This document shows positions 18,901 to 23,966 of a DNA stretch of 40,057 nucleotides, one piece after another. The stretch comes from Sphingomonas sp. ERG5 (GTDB lineage Bacteria > Pseudomonadota > Alphaproteobacteria > Sphingomonadales > Sphingomonadaceae), in assembly GCF_000803065.1 (NCBI RefSeq), contig NZ_JSXI01000004.1, positions 1-40,057 on the forward strand, in the 5' to 3' direction. The notes beneath the pieces are model-generated. The model had not been told where the DNA came from, did no database searches, and worked only from the letters and a program-made list of their open reading frames with translations. Within the stretch, counting starts at the first letter, position 1. Every line of letters starts with the position of its first letter. The position numbers were made by a program, and so were the translations under genes.

Positions 18901-19209
18901 ACATCCGCGGCGGTACCGGCGCCGGCGCAAGCCGATCGCGCTATTCCCGTGAAGCTGGCAAAGGCGCAAATTCTGGCGTTCGACATTGGCGAACAGGATG
19001 TCGGCAGCGCGGTCCGCGCCGTGGGGCGGGCATCGGGCGTCAATATCCTGTATGATGATGATGCCTTGAAGCACGGCAAGGCGCCTGCGCTACGCGGAAA
19101 AATGACGCCGGAAGAAGCCCTGACGCGCCTGTTGGCCAATCAAGGGATCACGCCGGTGCGGACCGGAGCGTCGACCATCATCCTGCGTCGAAACCGGGCG
19201 ACCGGCTGA
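6901..19209 (+). CDS. Giant filamentous-haemagglutinin-like TpsA exoprotein with C-terminal STN domain
   Basis: Exported substrate of a two-partner secretion system, 4102 residues. The Sec signal ends near Ala36. The TPS (haemagglutination activity) domain follows, with its core seen twice in tandem at about residues 80-165 (SKALLDWEKFQL, VFIFDDNGVLTG) and 174-265 (DKAILNWSNMSL, IYLIAREGVAVN). Then come thousands of residues of Gly/Asp/Asn-rich repeats expected to form a beta-helix. Around 2880-2960 a Tyr/Pro-rich non-repeat segment holds two DPVTGDY copies. The stretch about 3380-3960 resembles the DUF3739 region of large haemagglutinin-family proteins. After a CTGEC pair (Cys3990/Cys3994) and a Pro/Ala linker, residues about 4021-4099 form an STN (secretin/TonB short N-terminal) domain, unexpected here. 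The only other cysteines I noticed are Cys10 in the signal and Cys3189/Cys3195. The start has CTGGAG upstream. Confidence 0.92.
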   Translation: MAKLAAKMICQSRLLGSASLAALALAGLLAPAPARADEPFRSLIAMPAGRITLPNGQISQWQGAKTPVIRTDSDGRPLMSIEQTQSKALLDWEKFQLQTNEVLEFQQQSADWIAVNRVHGNQASQINGEIRAKGRVFIFDDNGVLTGKDAKINVRQLVTGRGVSDVNVDGNTTTIIQSKDKAILNWSNMSLQAGEVLKFQQEKKDWIALNRSLATGTTKLDGTIKADGHIYLIAREGVAVNGSISAQQVIVSALNLRDNQFLTTGLISPGDNNGRTNPTFSNSWNFEGDQSDPYLPIAAPAPAYVDPNDPTRYVVTIGSGGKITTGANGKVMLFGPNVTNRGTITVRDEGQVILAAGDNIYLTGGLNGKLNSYIGAFNPMAAPRINIPYFGIAGIDDEAHQAAFFKITGVLYEIGHRFTEQEATRLFGSRGSGLPGQVVQYVNDLQVKRAAEVGFHARNEGIIAATGGGSVDFRGMNLEQMGAITMTSTALFRAGVNFQAYAYDYAEYAGDAINGPYVPGHGTVVFGKGSLTQITPDLDSKDRIPVTSGNQSVGLVKINAGKVHMEQDSLIYLPSGNMNVLLDAGQHVFDNNRGEGANQDNEDGTRFLMESGAKIDLSGWKSTVLPMGYHQVTGKLFAAQLADSPLQRDGVLYRKEISVDRRYGTNVADWTGLDNLNQGTLAQFLTNGGKLSMDIGDDFIMKSGAVIDVSGGKITYQDGFVYTTLLRRLDGSIIDIREANPDELYMGLANQWVQYDTKWGRQRSYYIPLMSSVQGKFETSYEEGGAGGTIDILAPDSVLQGKMLGGTTVGRYQHANLPKGGSLLLNNAGNSESEYTSNKILIQAQERALGADFGLTDKLSDVYGALFGVEFDRGTDAPGGAGLREDNATLVSADFLNRSTMGLYSFAQSGGLEKPDVAVVVEKGANIMLRHGGSLKIAASQRVQFLGSVRTEGGAIDLSGFSMEFDAGTRLDTRGSWYSDYEIDEPLGLTSEPRINGGKISLSASGHGFDNAGLPPGQVDDSGLKFVIPSTMVIDASGGAWVDRNGRITLGKGGDVSIAAGMGAQDTLDLGALANARSYGLGGNGKFSLMLADDIVIGGPPIVAPAGARRPFQLSAAFFENSGFSAISLSGPRVTLAEGAVVNATSASLQFKDEGLLNGKLPAILAPSGTDIYDLAAPRFVPIGQRPAAQQRGMDISLTGTTTIGQGSVLSTEAGGKITILGGSVANGAIDIRGTLSAPGGAIQLGGGKGVVNVYGTGKLLAPGTSFVTRTVLSSNGRDLNDGIILNGGMIDLNADRVFLEQGALLDVSGTSVRFDLPVTNAAGDVIRGPVTLASNGGTISITGKSLSLDDATYRATAGGLGARGGAFNIAWGGSYGPPDNGVNYPAPSEIYDRFGYLFEAGYFSDFDGNVVTSFFGTDLSKVDFSSFGLSFNFAPGFTIASREELISIITNYNGAALGKPPVFMIGENLPPPSNEPTVPPRIDAGFVQMLRDLGGVPLIPVNNAPPSETRLSTAKIVQGGFSRFGISASPGVMFVGNVTIGGKKADGSFVFDRIDINSDRIFGQAGANVKIEAGLVTLGSNFGVTPGPVDTKAYDIALAGINVRPVNANTHISINAGTLIDVQNAAFYGYSDTTLSSGGDIRLSGYAVTPLVHPEGTLTTSGKLTMKADQIYAGTGVKFGITAGDTLTILPQDAGNAINASPYEAAAQLTLTAPRIMQNGTLRSPLGTINLVAVNDGSAGAGTITLGTGSLTSVSAEGHVMPYGYTSNGDTWLDPFTGLELTTLPTKTVVLTGDTIDMQTGSILDVSGGGNLYAREFVAGTGGTKDWLTGYRDADFNWVAAPGEIFAVMPSFDGDVAPLGASRGTGPGIGDKVYLSGGSGLKAGYYTLLPAEYALLPGAFRVTAKHGQTGVADMQIGQTRNLNDGSSIQAGYLLPGGAGQRDQRTTGFMVMPGSTLRARSGYREALADTFFTSPDFLKKALRTNRPVGDMPRVPLDGGSVVLRAGKALNLGATLKSKPGTGGRGGFADIDSSRIVVAGVQTDASQYAGYLILDSDKLNAFGAESLLIGGTRRQGAVNLELVVAGTDIVVDNAGSKLVGPELIFASRDKVRVEAGSVVEAVGSVTGQPGDLRVVPAYAALVDPRSPFDPRDDVTVHGILDQGAVLRLSNGQQVDILRDSAAVDAMAALRNDPVKLAAVNAQRIALGQAPLNPGGVITIADGATLKSGGSLALDATKDTLIGASSAIDAKQISAAAARVSLGAVPAGTEGLVFGGNSIGALGRASEITLKSYSSIDIYGDTTLSAADALRLDAREFRVIGGIGQTKLTGKALTLANSNGGSAVAVAGSGALIINADTVYFEGGNKWLSGIGTLTVNAAQRIIGRDDGTVFVPGALNLKSGSLVADSGSRLFFDATGAVNIASNTATLPVYETFGATLGITGASITNSGQIRLTGGTVNLRAREGDVVLSDGASIDVTSNVVKLFDKSVGVGAGSVSLIADRGNIDMRAGSSIDVSGTTAGGDAGIFSASAGLGEVRLGGTILGKAATGFRSGSFNLTTRTLGNFAALNAVLDTGGFLQSRRFEVNEGDLNITGTVKVQQFSAIVNDGAIAMDGTIQTVGGDGGSIHLAAAEGVTIGANGQLIARANAVSGTGGSVLVETAGRNGGEVNLLAGSLIDVSGTGPGGRIVRLRAPQRGSDLAIGTISGTITGARSVTAEGYRVYDGIATIDQNVIDRVSVDANAFMQNAGVISARLGGRATVAAGIELHSDGDMELTKDWNLHDLRFNGGAGVLTLRAKGDILINANLSDGFVDASPGAALDGSTSWTINLAAGANLISPDSLAVLPTGQLAGKGSVVVGGKADTIEYFYDPAHGNEHRLYRTDAAGRFIRDPNESNYHIGFLELERDPVTGDYLDPRTGRPIAKDPVTGDYVDTGYYAKRPLPWIFYSWGGGYPSEEQDGTQSYDPSDLGRAKYLQRDNSTGYMIRTGTGAINVAAGRDVVLKERASVIYTAGENAGPLAGFYAPVGATYSVNGGDLSIRAVGDIIASPNTPQTPSGWLRQRLRVNSTTGFFDPTEGGGFGQTSWWVDFASFQGGIGALGGGDVAIDAGGDVFNLGVAIPTTGRLTGNTGRGDPLGALVVTGGGNLRMRAGGNVYGGVYYVGDGVGEITAGGAFLSGSKARVIDRSSPGLGCESSESCYIHTGPETKREYDVFALLYTSSGQFKLQSGGDLNIDAVMDPMMGRGGYSDQFGSNPETFQSYTPDASVSLFSAGGDVTMWNNAQNIDIVTQLSGTRPVYFLGTNEQPAYGLSQVGFELRPATVSAVAAAGNVRALGQMLLAPSARGNLELLAADNVYLGYGTVPIDLNFQDGKDNNPNYRSGGQGIIMSQALEARLRTAANPSTIGYGTTDRAHYLNAGRPIGNVSFFTANTLPDLHKGDPNPVRIYAGNGDVVTSTQSPLLFPKALWVQAGGNVYFPSFSIQHNNINDLSLVRSGKGIYFNISEGVYDPSTATNSNRGFISVAGPGRLELEAGTEFYMPSNALGITSDRIKLYPATQINGGPINLSDWKPNEAAADIAISTGFNQTPSYQAFEDAYLNPGKAGGVADYLLDDGALGKKLPTYLFDQLYPRAAGAAGEFATPEQREGLVNYVRRLQGLAPLKTKAEQYAYLDQAWADWSALSTDFKTPFYRNVFFLELRTTGREANDPKSDRLGTTFRGYNAIAKLFPGAEKEVTEALVAGESRWTGDFETYAGRVMSFGGGKVELVSPGGGIKLANPAATAQQTGQPYDANPRGDALRSGIVTTDGGAINLFAHDSVTLNESRTLTTKGGNILIWSSFGDIAAGKGAKTSISPQFYNYRLSSWAAVEREPAGLPTGAGIGTLATQEGAAPADVDLIAPKGIVDAGDAGIRVSGNFNVFAVQILGTDNIDVAGVKIGLPITPAAPPTSLDTGELSAKSNDVIRAITEATAKVRNNNMNATPSLIEVRVTGFGEDCTGECRKPDVTTSAAVPAPAQADRAIPVKLAKAQILAFDIGEQDVGSAVRAVGRASGVNILYDDDALKHGKAPALRGKMTPEEALTRLLANQGITPVRTGASTIILRRNRATG

Positions 19210-19252
19210 TCGTAAGAGGGCAGGTCGTCTCGCCGTCATATTGACGACTGGC

Positions 19253-19275
19253 GGCCACGCTCATCAGGCGCGGCC
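19253..19275 (+). other. Stem-loop in the tpsA-sapC gap
   Basis: GGCCACGC and GCGCGGCC pair with one A-C mismatch around a 7-nt loop in the 99-nt gap after tpsA, the longest gap in the operon. There is no T-run, so it looks more like an attenuator or mRNA-stability hairpin than a full terminator. A second small repeat, CGTCA/TGACG around TAT, lies just upstream. Confidence 0.3.
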
Positions 19276-19308
19276 AGGTCGCGATCCATCATCCATCGGA
19301 GTCATGTC

Positions 19309-20112
19309 GTGAGTGAACCTGCAACGCGACCCTTGCCGCTATTCTATCGCCAGCCGCAGCCGCTAATACCCGCAATCCACAATCAGGTGCGGCTGAAGGA
19401 CGGCGACTATCGCTTTGCCGAAGAAAGCAATGCCATACCTTTGGCGGTGATCGAGTTCGCATCGGCGATGCGCCACTATCCTGTTGTTTTCTCGCAAGAC
19501 GACGGATTCCCATTGGCCGTGGTCGGGCTGGGCCGGCGCAACCGCTTCGTTGCGGCCGGAGACTGGGCGGAAGACCATTATGTTCCGGCCTATGCACGCC
19601 GCTACCCGTTCGTTTTCATCGAGGTCGGTGCGGGGAAATTGACGCTGGGGCTGGACGTCGACTCCGGTCGCGTGGCGGACGATGACGAGGAAGGCTCCGC
19701 GCTGTTCGCTGACGGCAGGCCGACGTCGCTGACCGAAAATGCGATGGCCTTCTGCAGTGAATTCCACGGAGCCCATGTGCAGACCATCGCCTTCGCCGCC
19801 GCGCTGAAGGCACATGACCTGCTGGTCCCGCAACAGGCCGATGCGACACTTGATTCGGGCACGCCCCTGATCCTGGGCGGTTTTCTGGTGGTCGATCGGA
19901 AGAAATTCGCCGAGCTCGCCGATGACATCGTCCTTGCCTGGCACCGCAATGGCTGGCTGGCGCTGGTTCATTTTCACCTCGCCTCGCTTGACCGTTTCGT
20001 CGATCTGCTTGGCCGCGAAAGCGGCGTGGAAACGCCGACGCCCGTCATCGGGGAGTCATTCGCACCTGCCACGGGCGAAAAATCCAAAGCTTCACCGTTA
20101 GAGGAAAATTGA
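19309..20112 (+). CDS. SapC-family protein
   Basis: 267-residue member of the SapC family, named after a Campylobacter fetus surface-array protein gene; the biochemical role of proteobacterial members is unsettled. Recognisable pattern: an N-terminal FYRQPQPLIPAIH, then IPLAVIEFASAMRHYPVVFS, and a mid-protein PFVFIEV...LGLDVDS block. There is no signal peptide. The start is GTG 19309, because the nearby ATG at 19304 runs into a stop after two codons. It lies between tpsA and the Skp-like gene, 3 nt before the latter, so it is probably part of the secretion operon. A cytoplasmic role tied to surface-protein biogenesis is plausible but unproven. Confidence 0.82.
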   Translation: MSEPATRPLPLFYRQPQPLIPAIHNQVRLKDGDYRFAEESNAIPLAVIEFASAMRHYPVVFSQDDGFPLAVVGLGRRNRFVAAGDWAEDHYVPAYARRYPFVFIEVGAGKLTLGLDVDSGRVADDDEEGSALFADGRPTSLTENAMAFCSEFHGAHVQTIAFAAALKAHDLLVPQQADATLDSGTPLILGGFLVVDRKKFAELADDIVLAWHRNGWLALVHFHLASLDRFVDLLGRESGVETPTPVIGESFAPATGEKSKASPLEEN

Positions 20113-20115
20113 ACC

Positions 20116-20727
20116 ATGACATCACCGTTCGGCCGCCTGCTGACTTGTACCCTCATCGCCGGCATCGCCACTCCCGCCTTGGCGCAGACTCAACCGGCGG
20201 CACCGTCGCTTGGCGGTAATCCCGTCCAGGGTGTCTGCCTTTTGTCGCGTGAAGCGATCTTCGCCAATGCCAAGATCGGAGTCGCGGCGTCGGCCCGGCT
20301 GGCTCAACTCGCTCAGGAAGCGCAGGCCGAAGTCGATGCTGAGCGCAAGACGATCAATACAGATGTCCAGGTCTATCAGGCCGAACAGGCGAAGCTGACG
20401 CCTGCCCAGCGTCAGGCGCGTGAGCAGGTGCTCAGTCCCCGTGTCCAGGCAGTGCAAGTCAAAGCCCAGTTGCGCGGCCGCGAGATCGAAGTGACTCGCG
20501 ACAAGGCGACTGCGAAAATCGCCGACGAAGCACAGTCGGTGATCGCGCAGGTCTATAAGACGAAGAGCTGTGGCCTGCTGGTCGATCGCAACTCGGTGCT
20601 TGGTGGCAATATGGCCAATGATCTGACGGCGGATGTCGTCAAGGGCCTCGACGCCAAGATCACGACGATCAGCTTCAACCGCGAAGCGCTGCCGGCTCAG
20701 TCTACGCCGACCGGAGCAGTCAAATAG
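20116..20727 (+). CDS. OmpH/Skp-like periplasmic chaperone
   Basis: 203-residue exported protein: Sec signal about 1-24 (cleavage after ALA), a short beta strand (GVCLLSREAIFANAKIG), then a long helical hairpin (about 55-145) rich in Gln, Ala, Arg, Glu and Lys, and a C-terminal strand/helix segment. This is the Skp/OmpH plan of tentacle-like chaperones that shield unfolded outer-membrane and exported proteins in the periplasm. Two cysteines (in GVCLLS and KSCGLLV) could form a disulfide. GAGGAAA overlapping the sapC stop serves as its ribosome-binding site. As last gene of the TPS/TonB array it may be a dedicated chaperone for the 4102-residue TpsA in transit, which is inference from position. 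Confidence 0.82.
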   Translation: MTSPFGRLLTCTLIAGIATPALAQTQPAAPSLGGNPVQGVCLLSREAIFANAKIGVAASARLAQLAQEAQAEVDAERKTINTDVQVYQAEQAKLTPAQRQAREQVLSPRVQAVQVKAQLRGREIEVTRDKATAKIADEAQSVIAQVYKTKSCGLLVDRNSVLGGNMANDLTADVVKGLDAKITTISFNREALPAQSTPTGAVK

Positions 20728-20752
20728 GCGAAAACCGCTGCCAGATTTTAGT

Positions 20753-20776
20753 GTTGGGCGCCATTCGGCGCTCAAC
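20753..20776. terminator. Stem-loop 1 between convergent genes
   Basis: GTTGGGCGCC pairs with GGCGCTCAAC (one G-T pair) around the loop ATTC, 25 nt after the Skp-like gene. It is a strong 10-bp stem but lacks a U-tract, so it is a likely mRNA 3' end or terminator for the + strand operon rather than a textbook intrinsic terminator. Confidence 0.45.
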
Positions 20777-20820
20777 GGGCTCGAATTAAGCCTGGTCCAT
20801 CGCCGGGCGGTCGAGAAATC

Positions 20821-20848
20821 GCTTGAGGGGCGAATCCTTTCGCCAAGC
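20821..20848. terminator. Stem-loop 2 between convergent genes
   Basis: GGCGAA and TTCGCC pair perfectly around TCCT, with outer GCTT/AAGC pairing across an internal loop. It lies 27 nt beyond the stop of the - strand HxlR gene and could end transcripts from either side. No strong T-run follows. Confidence 0.4.
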
Positions 20849-20874
20849 ATCGATTGCCGTCGGGTTTTTCCGGT

Positions 20875-21831
20875 TTAGCCTATGCTGGTGGACAGCGGCC
20901 CGACGGTCTCTCCACACTGGTCGCACGTGATGATTGGTGCCAGGAGCGCGCCACAAGTCCGGTGGCGGATCACCTGCGGCGGCCCGGCGTCGCCCGCCAG
21001 CCAGCGATCTCCCCAGCGAATCAGCTCGATGATGAGCGGAAACAGATCGAGACCTGCCGGGGTCAGGCGATATTCGAACCGATCGGGCTTTTCTTGATAT
21101 TGCTTGCGTTCGAGAATGCCGAGCTCGACCAACCGGCTGAGCCGGTCGGCGAGAATATTCGGCGCGACGCCCAGATCCGCTTCGAATGCAGCGAACCGGC
21201 GGATGCCGATAAAGGCGGAAGCAATCGTCTGCGCGGTCCAACGGTCGCCAAGCACATCGATCGCGCGTTCGAGCATCCGTTGATGCGGATCGAGGTCGCC
21301 GCGTTCGATGATCGAGCGGCGTTGCGCACGCGCGCGTTGCGGGGGCTCGAATCCGGCGCCCGGGCCATCCTCCGCGATAACGTCACGTGCCGTTACTTCC
21401 TCGCCGCATGCCGCGCAGCGCAGTTCGGGCAGGAACACCTTGCCGCAGCTGTGTCGCAAATTGTGGATGTCGACGCGATCGTCGGGAAACCAGCGCTTTT
21501 CCCAGCGGATGATCATCAGCGAAGCGCCGAACAGGTCCAGACCCATCTCTGTGAGGCGGTATTCGTCGCGTGGCGGACGGTCCTGGTAGCGTTCGCGTCG
21601 CAGTACGCCGGCCGTTTCCATGCGGCGCAGGCGATCGGTCAGCAGGCTACGCGCGATGCCGATCCGCGCGCGAAAATCGTCGAACCGGCGCACACGCTTG
21701 AATGCAAGATGCAGGATCATCAGCGTCCAGCGATCGCCGAGTATATCCAGCGCCCGCCGCGCCGAATTGGACGCAAGGCGATGCCCGGCTTCCGTATTCG
21801 TTTCGACGGATCGGCTTTCGAGTAATTCCAA
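20875..21831 (-). CDS. Tandem-domain HxlR-family transcriptional regulator
   Basis: 318-residue DNA-binding protein made of two HxlR winged-helix modules. Module 1 (about 20-170) contains LDILGDRWTLMILHLAF and ends with a Cys cluster (SCGKVF...RCAACGEEV). Module 2 (about 175-318) contains IDVLGDRWTAQTIASAF and a matching cluster (TCGALL...TCDQCGETV). Most HxlR proteins are single-domain proteins of about 110-150 residues acting as dimers, so this is a covalent dimer with a zinc-ribbon-like end on each half. The start is TTG 21831 with GAGG six nt upstream; no ATG exists before the first helix. It is the only obvious transcription factor in the window and lies next to the catabolic operon, so it is the leading candidate for its regulator. 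Confidence 0.85.
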   Translation of the reverse strand: MELLESRSVETNTEAGHRLASNSARRALDILGDRWTLMILHLAFKRVRRFDDFRARIGIARSLLTDRLRRMETAGVLRRERYQDRPPRDEYRLTEMGLDLFGASLMIIRWEKRWFPDDRVDIHNLRHSCGKVFLPELRCAACGEEVTARDVIAEDGPGAGFEPPQRARAQRRSIIERGDLDPHQRMLERAIDVLGDRWTAQTIASAFIGIRRFAAFEADLGVAPNILADRLSRLVELGILERKQYQEKPDRFEYRLTPAGLDLFPLIIELIRWGDRWLAGDAGPPQVIRHRTCGALLAPIITCDQCGETVGPLSTSIG

Positions 21832-21891
21832 CCTTCACCTCTGCCTGGTCATGCCCTGTCATCGTAAACGATGCGGCGAGGAGAGAAAGCT

Positions 21892-22821
21892 TTATGAACG
21901 GTTGTTCCGGCGCGGCCATTGCGAAAGACGAGCCTGAGCGGCAATGAAACCGCGCTCAAGCCCGTCGACGATGTCCGCCGTCGATTGTTCGCCCGCGATG
22001 GCATGCACGCCCTGGCCGGCCGACCAGATATCTCGCCAGCGCGCCCGGCCATCGGTGGCCGAATTATAGTCACGCGTGGGGGCCCCGCCATCGACCGTAT
22101 AGCCGGCCGCGTCGAAACTGGCGCGCAACCACGATGCCGCCGTGCCCGTCACCGCGCTGCTGACGACGACATCCGCGATCCCCGCCGTGGCCATCATCGC
22201 CTTATAATCCGGGGATGCCATGCTCTCGCTCGCCGCGACGAAGCGTGTGCCCATATAAATGAGGTCGGCGCCGGCGGCGACTGCCGCCGCTATCCCTCCG
22301 CCATCGGCAATTCCGCCGCCGAGCGCCAAAGGGCCGTCGAAAAAGCCACGGATCGCGGAAACCAAAGCGAGCGGCGAGAATGAGCCGGTATGGCCACCCG
22401 CCCCGGCGGCAACACAGGCAAGACCATCCGCACCGGCCGCCAGCGCCTTTTGCGCCAGCTTCACGTCGATCACGTCGGCGAGGACGATACCGCCATAACC
22501 ATGTACCGTGTCGACTACCGACGCGGGGCTGCCGAGAGCGGTGATGACGAGCGGCGGCTTGTGCTTGGCGACCAGCGCCAGATCGTCGGCGAGGCGTTCA
22601 TTGGTCGAGTGGGTGATCAGGTTCGCCGCCCATGGCGCTCCGTCGATGCTCGCCGCGATCTGGCTCATCCACGCATCGACCTCAGTCGCGGTGCGGCAAT
22701 TGGTTGTCGGAAAGGAGCCCATGATCCCGGCGCGGCAGGCCGCAATGACCAGCGCCGGACCGGAAACGAGAAACATCGGCGCGGCGATCACCGGCAGCCG
22801 CAGAGCGAAGGGCGGACTCAT
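21892..22821 (-). CDS. Nitronate monooxygenase / 2-nitropropane-dioxygenase-like flavoprotein
   Basis: FMN-dependent TIM-barrel enzyme, 309 residues, of the NMO/enoyl-reductase-like family. The N-terminal LPVIAAPMFLVSGPALV strand, the central GAGGHTGSF with its conserved His, and the phosphate-binding LALGGGIADGGGIAAAVAAGAD loop are typical, as is the YMGTRFVA strand. Members oxidise nitronates or act as oxidoreductases on acyl-CoA or aromatic substrates in catabolic clusters, so the true substrate is open. Its ATG overlaps the thiolase stop (ATGA), so the two are translationally coupled. It is the last gene of the - strand dioxygenase operon; a CATCG/CGATG repeat lies about 35 nt after its stop. 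Confidence 0.83.
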   Translation of the reverse strand: MSPPFALRLPVIAAPMFLVSGPALVIAACRAGIMGSFPTTNCRTATEVDAWMSQIAASIDGAPWAANLITHSTNERLADDLALVAKHKPPLVITALGSPASVVDTVHGYGGIVLADVIDVKLAQKALAAGADGLACVAAGAGGHTGSFSPLALVSAIRGFFDGPLALGGGIADGGGIAAAVAAGADLIYMGTRFVAASESMASPDYKAMMATAGIADVVVSSAVTGTAASWLRASFDAAGYTVDGGAPTRDYNSATDGRARWRDIWSAGQGVHAIAGEQSTADIVDGLERGFIAAQARLSQWPRRNNRS

Positions 22822-23966
22822 GTCAACCGCTCGACGATCATCGCTGCGCCGACGCCGGATGCGCCGGTGACGACAACCAGTCCGAGTTTTCCGTTACAGG
22901 CGTCCAGCGTGTCGAGCAGTGTTGACAGCAATATTGCACCTGTCGCGCCCATCGGGTGGCCTTTGGCGAGATGCCCGCCGGATATGTTCACTCGCGCTGG
23001 ATCGACATCATGATCGCGCAGGAATTTGGCGATGGTGACCGCGAACGCCTCCATGAATTCGATGCGGTCGATTTCGGCAAGACTCAGGCCGGTTCGGACC
23101 AGCACCTTGTCCATCGCCGCGAAGCCTGCGGTGAGCGATGCGGCGGGATCGGCGCCGATTTCGGCATAGGCGATGATTTTCGCGCGTGCTCCCTCGGCCT
23201 CACGGGTTAGTGCGGCGAGGCCGGCACCGTCGCAGATCGGCGGGGCATGGGCGATCGTATGCGTGTAGGTGACGGCTTCGCCGCCGAGCACATCGGCATA
23301 GCCGGCGCCGAGCTCGGCGAAGGCGGCGGGGAGCGATGTGAGTTTTTCCAACGTAAGGCCGGCACGCGTGCATTCGTCACTGACGAGCCCCGCTACGGCG
23401 ATGCGTGACCTCGTGAGCGCAATATTCCCCTCGGCGGCGGCGGCCCGCGCCTGCGATGTCGCAGTGACGGCATCCATCGCTTCGCGCGCAATCCCCTCAC
23501 GCGTGGAAAGCCGGTCGGCTGCGATGGCGACCGGCAAATACTGCGCCGCTCGTGGTAAGGCGCGGTCGGTGTAGAAGTTCGCCTTGTCGGCCATGAAGCC
23601 GACAGCTGACATCATCTCCACGCCGCCGGCGATTGCGGTATCGATCACGCCCGTTTCGATCAGCGCGGCCGCCTGGCCGATCGCGACCAGGCCAGAAGCG
23701 CAGTAGGCGTTGATCGTTTGCGCCGCGGCACCGTCCGGCAAACCGGCGGCAAGCTTGGCGACCATTGCGATATTTCCGCCCTGTGCGCCGATCTGACCTA
23801 CGCAACCGAGCATCAGTGCGTCGGTGTCCTTGGTTCCCGGGGCCCGTGCCTCAAGTGCATTGACCAGAGCGGTGACCAGCCCTTGCGGTGTCTGTTGCGC
23901 AAGGCCGCCATCGGGCTTGGCTTTGCCGCGCGGGGTACGCACGGCGTCGCGGATATAGACGGTCAT
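22818..23966 (-). CDS. Thiolase-family protein with altered active site
   Basis: 382-residue thiolase-superfamily protein. The nucleophilic Cys is present in NAYCASGLVAIGQ (about residue 89), and the GHP motif is present in GGHLAKGHPMGATG. Two other active-site blocks differ from classical acetyl-CoA C-acetyltransferases: NEAF is replaced by MEAF (about 304-307), and the C-terminal CxGGGxG block reads TGASGVG (about 366-372), so the second catalytic Cys is absent. It may therefore catalyse a different C-C bond reaction on a CoA thioester or be specialised for a bulky substrate. GGAGG lies just ahead of the ATG, and its ends overlap both neighbours by 4 nt (ATGA). Confidence 0.85.
   Translation of the reverse strand: MTVYIRDAVRTPRGKAKPDGGLAQQTPQGLVTALVNALEARAPGTKDTDALMLGCVGQIGAQGGNIAMVAKLAAGLPDGAAAQTINAYCASGLVAIGQAAALIETGVIDTAIAGGVEMMSAVGFMADKANFYTDRALPRAAQYLPVAIAADRLSTREGIAREAMDAVTATSQARAAAAEGNIALTRSRIAVAGLVSDECTRAGLTLEKLTSLPAAFAELGAGYADVLGGEAVTYTHTIAHAPPICDGAGLAALTREAEGARAKIIAYAEIGADPAASLTAGFAAMDKVLVRTGLSLAEIDRIEFMEAFAVTIAKFLRDHDVDPARVNISGGHLAKGHPMGATGAILLSTLLDTLDACNGKLGLVVVTGASGVGAAMIVERLT

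Noticed and set aside
6901..19209. Repeats in tpsA considered as a CRISPR or satellite array
   Set aside because: The periodicity is at protein level (beta-helix turns) with diverged DNA; there are no identical repeats with spacers.
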